DNA from: Eubacteriales bacterium
GTDB taxonomy: Bacteria; Bacillota; Clostridia; Lachnospirales; Lachnospiraceae
Direction: 5' to 3'
NCBI GenBank assembly: GCA_030524455.1
Contig: JAUNGT010000002.1
Coordinates: 115,508-179,507, forward strand
Length of the DNA: 64,000 nucleotides
Below, piece after piece: positions 57,223 to 64,000 of the stretch. The notes under the pieces were generated by a model, which saw only the letters and a program-made list of their open reading frames with translations, was not told where the DNA came from and searched no databases. How positions within the stretch are numbered: position 1 is the stretch's first letter; every line of letters begins with the position of its first letter. Position numbers and translations under genes: made by a program.

Positions 57223-58622
57223 ACCAGTGAAACCCCCAGCTTTTTGCAGTTCTCGTCGATCACCTTCAAAAGCTCCTCGTCCGTCAGCACCGTGACGCGG
57301 CCGCTCTCATACTCGGCGTCCACCCACTTTTTGACCTCATGCACCAGCTCGCAGCTCTTATCCAGCTTTTTTTCGTCGGGCAGACGGAAATAGGTGTTGA
57401 TCCAGTGGGCAATTCCCGCCAGTCCGGAGGTATTGGAGACAGCGCACAGCACCGGCCGGTTCAAAAATTTGTCCGTGTCGAAAATGTTGTAAATCTCCTC
57501 GTTTTTGAGCAGTCCATCGGCATGAATGCCGGCCCGCGTGACATTGAAATTTTTCCCCACAAAGGGCGTCCGGGGCGGGATATGGTAGCCGATCTCCTTC
57601 TCATAATACTCGGCCAGCTCCGTGATGACGCGCGTGTCCATGCCGTCCAGCGTGCCGCGCAGCTGAGCGTATTCAAATACCATCGCCTCCAGCGGCGTGT
57701 TGCCCGTTCTCTCCCCGATTCCAAACAGCGAGGTGTTCACGCCGGAGCAGCCGTAGAGCCAGGCCGTGGAGGAGTTGACCACCGCCTTGTAAAAATCATT
57801 GTGCCCGTGCCACTCCAACATCTCGTGGGGCACTCCCGCGTGCGTATGGAGCGCGTAAATAATTCCCTGCACGCTCCGCGGGATTACCGCGCCGGGATAA
57901 TTGACGCCATAACCCATCGTGTCGCAGGCCCGGATCTTGATCGGGATCTGATACTCCTTCATCAGCTTCATCAGCTCCAGGCAGAACGGAACCACATAAC
58001 CGTAAATATCCGCCCGCGTGATATCCTCCAGATGGCAGCGGGGGCTGATCCCCTCCTCCAGACAGTCGCGGATCACGCTCAGATAATGCTCCATGGCCTG
58101 ACGGCGGGTCATTTTCAGCTTCATAAAAATATGGTAATCGGAGCAGCTCACCAGAATGCCGGTTTCCTTCATGCCGATCTCCTTGACCAGCTTAAAGTCC
58201 TCCTTGCTGGCGCGGATCCAGCTGGTGATCTCCGGGAATTTGTAGCCTCTCTCCATGCACTTGTACACCGCGTCGCGGTCTTTTTTGCTGTACAGGAAAA
58301 ATTCGCTGGCGCGGATCAGGCCGTTCTCCCCGCCCAGCCGGTGCAGATAATCATAGATCGTCACGATCTGCTCCGTCGAGTAAGGCGCGCGGGACTGCTG
58401 ACCGTCCCGGAAGGTCGTGTCCGTGATCCAGATTTCCTTCGGCATATCGTGCGGCACGGTACGGTCGTTGAAGGGGATCTTTGGAATCTCCGAGTAGGGA
58501 AACATGTTGCGGAATACGTTGGGCTTTTCTACGTCGTCCAGAATGTACATATGCTCCTCGATCTCGAGCAGATTCTTCTTCTCATTCATCGTAACCGGAC
58601 GGCTGCTAAAGGTATTGTTCAT
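57219..58622 (-). CDS. Probable Re-citrate synthase (isopropylmalate/homocitrate synthase family)
   Basis: 467 residues from ATG 58622 (AAGGAG six bases upstream). IWITDTTFRDGQQSRAPY is the N-terminal HMGL-like signature, LEWHGHNDFYKAVVNSS supplies the metal histidines, and GNTPLEAMVFEYAQLRG is the family C-terminal motif. Length matches the clostridial Re-citrate synthase rather than LeuA, whose regulatory domain is missing. The gene lies in one operon with icd, which favours citrate over leucine or lysine synthesis. Substrate is inferred. Confidence 0.75.
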   Translation of the reverse strand: MNNTFSSRPVTMNEKKNLLEIEEHMYILDDVEKPNVFRNMFPYSEIPKIPFNDRTVPHDMPKEIWITDTTFRDGQQSRAPYSTEQIVTIYDYLHRLGGENGLIRASEFFLYSKKDRDAVYKCMERGYKFPEITSWIRASKEDFKLVKEIGMKETGILVSCSDYHIFMKLKMTRRQAMEHYLSVIRDCLEEGISPRCHLEDITRADIYGYVVPFCLELMKLMKEYQIPIKIRACDTMGYGVNYPGAVIPRSVQGIIYALHTHAGVPHEMLEWHGHNDFYKAVVNSSTAWLYGCSGVNTSLFGIGERTGNTPLEAMVFEYAQLRGTLDGMDTRVITELAEYYEKEIGYHIPPRTPFVGKNFNVTRAGIHADGLLKNEEIYNIFDTDKFLNRPVLCAVSNTSGLAGIAHWINTYFRLPDEKKLDKSCELVHEVKKWVDAEYESGRVTVLTDEELLKVIDENCKKLGVSLV

Positions 58623-58687
58623 GACGCCTCTCCTTCTGTGTTTTATACGCGTATCATTGTATACAATTATCCAGCTCTTGTCAACGC

Positions 58688-59605
58688 CTAATTTTCCAGT
58701 GCATGACCCACATGGAGCATTCCCCAGCCCTGCTTTCCCCAGTTTTCTCCCAGATCCCTGGCCTGATAGAGAAGGCGCTCCCGGATCTGCTCGTTTGTAA
58801 AGTGCGGGTGCTTCTGCCAGAGCAGGGCCGCCGCGCCGCTGACAGCCGGGACCGCCATGGAGGTGCCGTTTTTGACAGTATAGGGGCTTAATACCGATCC
58901 GAAACGGTTTTGCCGAAACCACGCGTTGCAGGAGACAATACCGGTTCCCGGCGAGACAAGATCCGGTTTTTTGAGCTTGCCGTCCCTCGGTCCCCTCCCG
59001 GAATAATTCTCGCAGGCATTTTGACGGTCCGGAAAATTCTTCCCGTCATGACAGCCGACCGCCACGATATGCCCCTGCAGACCGAGCGGCGAAATACTGT
59101 CCGCGGCCGGCCCTTTGTTGCCCGCCGCCACCGCCACAAAGATTCCGGCCTCCCAGGCCTGCTCCAGCCAGGACAATAGCTCGCCCCTGGCCTCCTCATC
59201 ATCAATCCGCCCGACGCCCACGGAAATATTGATGATTCGCGTGTGATAAATCCGCCTGGTGTCCAGCACATACCGAATCCCGGCGACCATGCTATCCACG
59301 CTCCCCTCCCCCTTTTCATCCAGCACCTTACAGACCACCAGCCGGCAGCCGGGCGCAATCCCGGCGTAAAGGCCCTTGGAGCAAAGACCGCTGCCGCACA
59401 GACAGCCCGCCACATGCGTTCCGTGCCCGCTGTCATCGTAGGGCCGCCTCTGTCCGCCGCAGAAATCGGAAAAGGCGGCCAGTCTGCCTGCCAGATCCGG
59501 ATGCATCGCCATGCCGGTATCCAGGATGGCCGCCGTCACCCCGGCTCCCGTGTAAGGCGCCGTCTCCCTGAGGGTTGCGTGAATCACCCTTTTTACACGG
59601 TTCAT
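58688..59605 (-). CDS. Subtilisin-like serine protease (S8), cytoplasmic type
   Basis: 305 residues from ATG 59605. Catalytic D29 (AAILDTGMAMHPDL), H61 (DSGHGTHVAG), N163 (AAGNKGP) and S249 (NGTSMAVPAVSG) are all present. There is no signal peptide and no long pro-sequence, so it resembles intracellular or forespore subtilases rather than secreted subtilis-type enzymes. It is transcribed away from the small Cys/Gly protein gene. Confidence 0.93.
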   Translation of the reverse strand: MNRVKRVIHATLRETAPYTGAGVTAAILDTGMAMHPDLAGRLAAFSDFCGGQRRPYDDSGHGTHVAGCLCGSGLCSKGLYAGIAPGCRLVVCKVLDEKGEGSVDSMVAGIRYVLDTRRIYHTRIINISVGVGRIDDEEARGELLSWLEQAWEAGIFVAVAAGNKGPAADSISPLGLQGHIVAVGCHDGKNFPDRQNACENYSGRGPRDGKLKKPDLVSPGTGIVSCNAWFRQNRFGSVLSPYTVKNGTSMAVPAVSGAAALLWQKHPHFTNEQIRERLLYQARDLGENWGKQGWGMLHVGHALEN

Positions 59606-59770
59606 TTCAGAGTTTCCTTTTTTTATCAGGGTATGAAGCGCTGGAAAAAAAGTGAAGCCCGGCCGGACAGGCCCGGCGCCGCCAGAGAGATATTTTTCCG
59701 GGAGCCAGGAAACAAGGACAACCGTGCCCACATATCATAGAGCATAACTATCCTTTTGGAGGCTCTGAAA

Positions 59771-60058
59771 ATGAGTGATTTATCTGCAACAAACTGTGGG
59801 TGCAACAATAGCTGCGGCAACGGCTGTTCCAACGGCATCCTCGGCGGGGACAACTGCTGTCTGATCCTGATCCTTCTGCTGTTCTGCGGCGGCGGTCTGG
59901 GCGGCAACGGCTGTGGCTGTAGCTGTAGCGACGGCGGAAACGGCTGCAGCTCCATCCTCTGGATCCTGATCCTTTTGCTGTTCTGCGGTGGGAACGGCTG
60001 CGGAAACAACTGCGGCAACAGCTGTACGAACAACTGTGGCTGCAGCTGCGGCTGCTAA
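59771..60058 (+). CDS. Cysteine/glycine-rich small protein with repeated hydrophobic units
   Basis: 95 residues from ATG 59771 (GGAGG eight bases upstream). Two copies of a unit with a hydrophobic strand or helix (LILILLLFCGG, then LWILILLLFCGG) are separated by Gly/Asn/Cys segments (CGCSCSDGGNGCS, CGNNCGNSC). Similar proteins in Lachnospiraceae are annotated only by their chorion-like composition. It may be a cross-linked coat or envelope component; function unknown. Confidence 0.75.
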   Translation: MSDLSATNCGCNNSCGNGCSNGILGGDNCCLILILLLFCGGGLGGNGCGCSCSDGGNGCSSILWILILLLFCGGNGCGNNCGNSCTNNCGCSCGC

Positions 60059-60174
60059 ACGGTTCCCCTGTTATACCACCGGACGCGGCAGGCGTCTCTC
60101 TCTCGGGCATTGCCCCCAGCGGGCAATGCCCTTTTCATGGTAACAGGCATACAATCCCTGTCCGTCACATAAGA

Positions 60175-60741
60175 ATGGAAAAAAGGATGGACAAAGCGCC
60201 GATGACCTCTTCCGACAGCTGTGCGGTAAACGCCTTCGATATGCGTTATACCCAGAATCATATCCAGATCCTGAAGGTCCTGCTGCCCTATTTCGATCCG
60301 GCAAGCCAGGGCAATATCGCGGTCTGGATCAAATATATGGAGCTGCAGTACACCATGCAGTGCGCCGGGCAAAAAAGCGCGCTGGGAGCCGCCTGCTTTC
60401 CTTCCCAGGGCGCTAAAAATCCCGATGTCACGGAAATCTTTGAGCAGATCAAAAATTTCTGCACGCCGCAGGAACGCGCCATGTTCGGCCAGATTTCCAA
60501 TCTGAAACGGAACATGGAAATGTTCGAGGAAATGAAAGGAATGATGCAGCTTTTTGAACAGCTCGCCCCGGAGGGTACAGGAAACGCAGGCAATTCCGGA
60601 AACGCAGGCGGTGCAGGAAACGCAGGCGATTCCGGAACCGCGGGCGATTCCCCGCTGGACTTACTCCGCGGTCTTCTCTCCCCGGAGCAGCAGGCGCTTT
60701 TTGAAAGCTTTCAGTCCTCCTTTTCCAGTCCCAATCCGTAA
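60175..60741 (+). CDS. Unknown protein with Gly/Asn/Ala repeat (188 aa)
   Basis: 188 residues; the start at 60175 lacks a clear Shine-Dalgarno, and ATG 60187 is possible. A helical N-terminal half (ILKVLLPYFDPASQGNIAVWIKYMELQ, FEQIKNFCTPQERAMFGQI) is followed by a low-complexity linker of G-N-A-G/G-D-S units (about 134-158) and a C-terminal LLSPEQQALFESFQSSF. The order of a small Cys-rich gene, this gene and the next suggests one conserved group, but I recognise no function. Confidence 0.7.
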   Translation: MEKRMDKAPMTSSDSCAVNAFDMRYTQNHIQILKVLLPYFDPASQGNIAVWIKYMELQYTMQCAGQKSALGAACFPSQGAKNPDVTEIFEQIKNFCTPQERAMFGQISNLKRNMEMFEEMKGMMQLFEQLAPEGTGNAGNSGNAGGAGNAGDSGTAGDSPLDLLRGLLSPEQQALFESFQSSFSSPNP

Positions 60742-60765
60742 TTGCAAAAAACCGGAGGTAATCGC

Positions 60766-61053
60766 ATGAATCAGCAAAACAAAAAGCCATCCTGGATGCA
60801 GGAGGCTTCCGTACAGAATATTCCCCAGAAAAAGCTGGATTTTTTACAGCAGCTTGTCTTTGAAAGCAAATCCCTCTCCCAGCGGGAGCTGCTTCCCTTC
60901 CTGATGGCCCTGGCCCAGCGCAGCCGCGCGGAAAACATCAGCTTTTCCGCGGAGGAAACGGAGAGCATCGTGGCCGCCATCCAGAAATACAGCACGCCGG
61001 AGGAGATTTTGAAGATGAATCAGATTATGCGGCTGATGGCAAAGAAAAAGTGA
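60766..61053 (+). CDS. Small helical protein (95 aa)
   Basis: 95 residues from ATG 60766 with GGAGG seven bases upstream. QKKLDFLQQLVFESKSLSQRELLPFLMALAQRSR and a following ETESIVAAIQKYSTPEEILKM are amphipathic helices; the end is basic. It follows the Gly-repeat gene by 24 bases and is closed by a strong terminator, so the two form an operon. No family recognised. Confidence 0.7.
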   Translation: MNQQNKKPSWMQEASVQNIPQKKLDFLQQLVFESKSLSQRELLPFLMALAQRSRAENISFSAEETESIVAAIQKYSTPEEILKMNQIMRLMAKKK

Positions 61054-61061
61054 GGAAAAAA

Positions 61062-61106
61062 CGAGACAGGTCCCTGCTGCCGGCGGCAGCAGGGACCTGT
61101 CTTTGG
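61062..61106. terminator. Strong terminator between convergent genes
   Basis: GACAGGTCCCTGCTGCC pairs with GGCAGCAGGGACCTGTC, perfect over 17 bases with a two-base loop, followed by TTTGG on the plus strand and CGTTTTTT on the minus strand. Ends both the plus-strand operon and the rhamnosidase gene. Confidence 0.85.
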
Positions 61107-61114
61107 AAAATTCT

Positions 61115-63937
61115 TTATTCTGTCTCCCAGCAATAGCTGCCCGAGGTCACCTGATTCAGAATCAGCGCCGTCCTGCTTCTCCTTCCATTCACTTCCCTTC
61201 GTTCATCTCCGACAATCTCATAGCAGCGTTTGTCTGGCCCACAGGGAATGTGGACCTCGGCAGTCGCCCCGACCGGGATATTGGCACACATTCGCAGCTT
61301 TTCCGGCTCCCTTGAACAATCCACCGCCACAGTTCCCCTGACCGTGAATACAGAACCCCTGACACGCTTTATTTCCTCATTCAGCCAGGGACTGATCCTG
61401 AGCTTTTCATATCCGGGCGCCAAAGAAACAATCCCCATCACATACCGGCTCAGCCACTCCTTCACATGGCCCATCATGGCATGGTTTCGGGAGCGGCCCA
61501 ATCCGTTCCACAGCTCCGTATAATTCCAAAACTCCGGGAGTGTTGTCAGGCCCTGATCCACATGGTGGCGGTAACTGGGCTCCGTCGGATTCATTACCAT
61601 CCTGTAAACCACATCGTTTCGCCCGGCTACCGCAAGCGCACAGAACACTTGCTTTAAGCCGACCTCCCCCGAGGTAAGGTGCCAGTCCTTTTCCCTGACC
61701 GCTTCCACCAGTCTTTCAACAAGCGTCTCCCTCTCCTCCGGTCTGGCAATTCCGGAAAAAAGCACACAGCCATAGCTTGCCTGACTTGCATTGCCATAAA
61801 CTCCGGATTTCTCGCAAAAGCATTCCGGATCTTTGTAAAATCCACATCGGATTTCTTTCGCCAGCTCCCGATAACGGGCCTGCTCCCTGTCTTTCCCTAA
61901 AATTCCGGAAATTCCGGAAAGCGTATCTGCCAGCAAATAAAACGCGCAGGTCGCGACAAGCGTGGTGGGTGTATTCTCGTTAATCTGCCCCCACTCTCCC
62001 ATATGGGCATAATTTTTCAACACTCCGTCCTTGGCCTGCCGGTTTAAATGCTCCACATAATCCTGCATCATATCATAATGCTCTGCCAGAATCCTCTCAT
62101 CCCCATACTCCTGATAATAATACCAGGGAGCAAGCACACAGGCTCCGCCCCAGTTCGGATCCTTGTACAGCCTTCCAATCCGGAAATATTCCGGCGCAAT
62201 TCCCGGAACAAATCCGGCCTCCTCCGTCTCCCTGTTTTCCAGATGAAGAAAATCAAATCCCGGATACTTCACCGGATCCGCCTCCATCGGCGCTTTTTCC
62301 AGCGTCTGCCTTGTCACCCTCGCATCCTGCATATCCCCTATAATTTTCGGAATCCAGCTTCGGATATCATATCCCGCCGCCATGGAGGAAAACATCAGCT
62401 GCGTCGTCTCCAGCCACCCCAGCTTTTCAATCTGCGGACAATCTGTAAAGCTGTACATCATGTTGCTTTCAATCGATCGGTCCGTCATCCGGTGAATCCG
62501 GTTGATCATCTCCTGATCCGTCTCAAAATCCGACACCTTGCGGTTCATAAGCCTCACCGCGCACCCTTCAAAATTCCGGACGGAAGGTTCCCCGGGGAAT
62601 CCCTCAACCTCCGCATATTGAAAGCCGTGATAGCAAAACTGCGGATGCCACTCCTCTGTTCCCGCTCCGGCTACAACATAGCTGTCCATCACCCGACAAT
62701 CAAACAAACGGTCGCAGCTTTGCGTGCAGGAAGCCTGATCCACACCACCGCCGTCCGCCGCCAGAACCTCCGCCGGGTAAAGCCTGATCCGGCATCCGGC
62801 ATAATTCTTCGTATTTTCAAGCTTCAGCCGGATAAAGCCCGCGCTGTTTTTTCCAAAATCCACCAGCCAATTCCCGTTTGGAAGCTTTGCCACGCTCTTT
62901 GCTGTCCAGCTTTCCCAAATACGAATGGGCTCGCACTCTCTCGCCGTCAGCCTTCCTTTTGGCGGCTCCATAAAAACTGCCTTTTCCCAGCCTGCCAGGT
63001 CCGCAAAGGGCGTATCCCATCCCCTCAGAGCAAGGGCCCTTTGTCCGTCATAGTCCTCTCCTCCGTACCAGTTTTGAAAGGTCACAGGACTTTCGAAAAG
63101 GCTCCAGCTTTCATCACTCGACACGGCCGTTATGATCCTCCCGTCCCGATAGATCAGTTCAAGCTGGGCCAACAGCTTGACATTTCCGCAGATGCCGTCT
63201 CTTAAATAAATCGTATCGTATTTTTGATAACGATGCTTTTCATTCAGGCTTCCGTCCCCGAAACGCATTACCGGATCCACTGCAAAATTGGCGTACTGAC
63301 CGTTCCCTAAAAGAACCCCCAGCGCATTTCTTCCCTCTCTCAGCATCCCTGTCACATCATAGGTCACATAATACACACGTTGATCAAACTGACTTTCTCC
63401 GGGCTCAAACAGTGCGTCTGTCACCTTTTGCCCGTTTACACTGGCGCAAAACAATCCCAGTCCGCTGATATATAAACGCGCGCGCTCCACTGACTTTAAA
63501 TCTTCCACCAGAAACTGACGCGCCAGCGCAGGTGACGGGGACTTATCCCCCAAAAATCCGTCTCCCCGCCCAATCCATTTGCCTTTCCAATCAGCCGGCG
63601 ACAGCAGCCCCATCTCAAACCATGCGCTTCTGCTCCAATCCGACGGTTTTCCCTCTTCGTCCCAAACCCTCACCCTCCAAAACACTCTCTGACGGGAGGA
63701 CAAAGGCTTCCCCTGATATGGGATCGCATAATTTCTGGTATCCTCCACCCGGCCGCTGTCCCATAAATCAGCCTGATCATGATTCAAAAGCGTTTCGCTT
63801 GTGGCTGCCTCAATCTGATAAGCGGTCTGCCTGGCCCCGCGCCGGGGCGACCACAGGCGATAGGACAGCGCAGGCTCTGCACAGGAAAGTCCCAGCGCCC
63901 TTCTCAAATTTTGCGCGGTAAGATCCGTAATATTCAT
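61115..63937 (-). CDS. Alpha-L-rhamnosidase (GH78)
   Basis: 940 residues. Beta-sandwich domains come first (SYRLWSPRRGARQTAYQIEA, FWRVRVWDEEGKPSDWS, an LYISGLGLFCASVNGQKV jelly-roll), and then an (alpha/alpha)6 barrel from about 450 (YSFTDCPQIEKLGWLETTQLMFSS, the conserved D-C-P-x-R/K region with acid residues; GDERILAEHYDMMQDYVEHL; MGEWGQINENTP) and a C-terminal sandwich. It removes rhamnose from plant or microbial glycans. There is no signal peptide, so substrates are probably imported oligosaccharides. Confidence 0.92.
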   Translation of the reverse strand: MNITDLTAQNLRRALGLSCAEPALSYRLWSPRRGARQTAYQIEAATSETLLNHDQADLWDSGRVEDTRNYAIPYQGKPLSSRQRVFWRVRVWDEEGKPSDWSRSAWFEMGLLSPADWKGKWIGRGDGFLGDKSPSPALARQFLVEDLKSVERARLYISGLGLFCASVNGQKVTDALFEPGESQFDQRVYYVTYDVTGMLREGRNALGVLLGNGQYANFAVDPVMRFGDGSLNEKHRYQKYDTIYLRDGICGNVKLLAQLELIYRDGRIITAVSSDESWSLFESPVTFQNWYGGEDYDGQRALALRGWDTPFADLAGWEKAVFMEPPKGRLTARECEPIRIWESWTAKSVAKLPNGNWLVDFGKNSAGFIRLKLENTKNYAGCRIRLYPAEVLAADGGGVDQASCTQSCDRLFDCRVMDSYVVAGAGTEEWHPQFCYHGFQYAEVEGFPGEPSVRNFEGCAVRLMNRKVSDFETDQEMINRIHRMTDRSIESNMMYSFTDCPQIEKLGWLETTQLMFSSMAAGYDIRSWIPKIIGDMQDARVTRQTLEKAPMEADPVKYPGFDFLHLENRETEEAGFVPGIAPEYFRIGRLYKDPNWGGACVLAPWYYYQEYGDERILAEHYDMMQDYVEHLNRQAKDGVLKNYAHMGEWGQINENTPTTLVATCAFYLLADTLSGISGILGKDREQARYRELAKEIRCGFYKDPECFCEKSGVYGNASQASYGCVLFSGIARPEERETLVERLVEAVREKDWHLTSGEVGLKQVFCALAVAGRNDVVYRMVMNPTEPSYRHHVDQGLTTLPEFWNYTELWNGLGRSRNHAMMGHVKEWLSRYVMGIVSLAPGYEKLRISPWLNEEIKRVRGSVFTVRGTVAVDCSREPEKLRMCANIPVGATAEVHIPCGPDKRCYEIVGDERREVNGRRSRTALILNQVTSGSYCWETE

Positions 63938-64000
63938 GGTATGTCTTCCTCCTCATATAATCAAGTGTTTTTTATTGAAAATTCAAGGTTTTTTAACCTT

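Noticed and set aside
1..64000. tRNA, rRNA or known riboswitch genes
   Set aside because: I looked for cloverleaf-like or conserved RNA patterns by eye and found none I could support; a covariance-model search would be decisive.

Overview
The window joins two kinds of DNA. Bases 1 to about 47,600 are an AT-rich temperate siphophage genome, almost entirely on the minus strand. From about 47,650 to the end the DNA is clearly GC-richer and carries chromosomal housekeeping genes (yebC, ndoA, alr, nnr, rex, icd). The rex repressor, the spore-former-like small genes, and a probable Re-citrate synthase beside icd point to an anaerobic Clostridia host, most likely Lachnospiraceae. I read the left part as an integrated prophage. 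Its integrase lies against yebC, and its far end is outside the window.

Prophage layout, read right to left (the direction of transcription): integrase with its own terminator; a run of small genes, many encoding membrane proteins, including three DUF6353-like paralogues; a replication block (helicase-primase-polymerase fusion, SSB-like protein, SF2 helicase); a toxin-like fusion protein; an iteron-like repeat array beside a ribbon-helix-helix gene; two nucleases; a large protein with the DFDGD motif of double-psi beta-barrel RNA polymerases; packaging genes (TerS-like, HNH, TerL); portal; a protease-scaffold-capsid fusion; head-tail and tail genes; endolysin; tape measure; and a truncated distal tail protein.

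The most interesting signals are connected. The phage encodes an apparent RNA polymerase. Ten copies of a 29-bp element sit in gaps between phage genes, all in the same orientation. They lack a -35 box and are absent in front of the two plus-strand genes, which have ordinary TATAAT boxes. I propose, as inference, that the element is the promoter or control site of the phage polymerase. The capsid ORF has two internal Shine-Dalgarno/ATG sites and ends in a classical -1 slippery heptamer followed by a stop codon and a 9-bp hairpin. The tail chaperone pair looks like a +1 frameshift.

The chromosomal part holds two structured intergenic elements between rex and an ABC-F gene: a MITE-like unit with a target-site duplication, and a roughly 255-bp inverted repeat inside the probable ABC-F leader. 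No tRNA, rRNA or CRISPR array was seen. No CI-type repressor was recognised; it may lie beyond the left edge.
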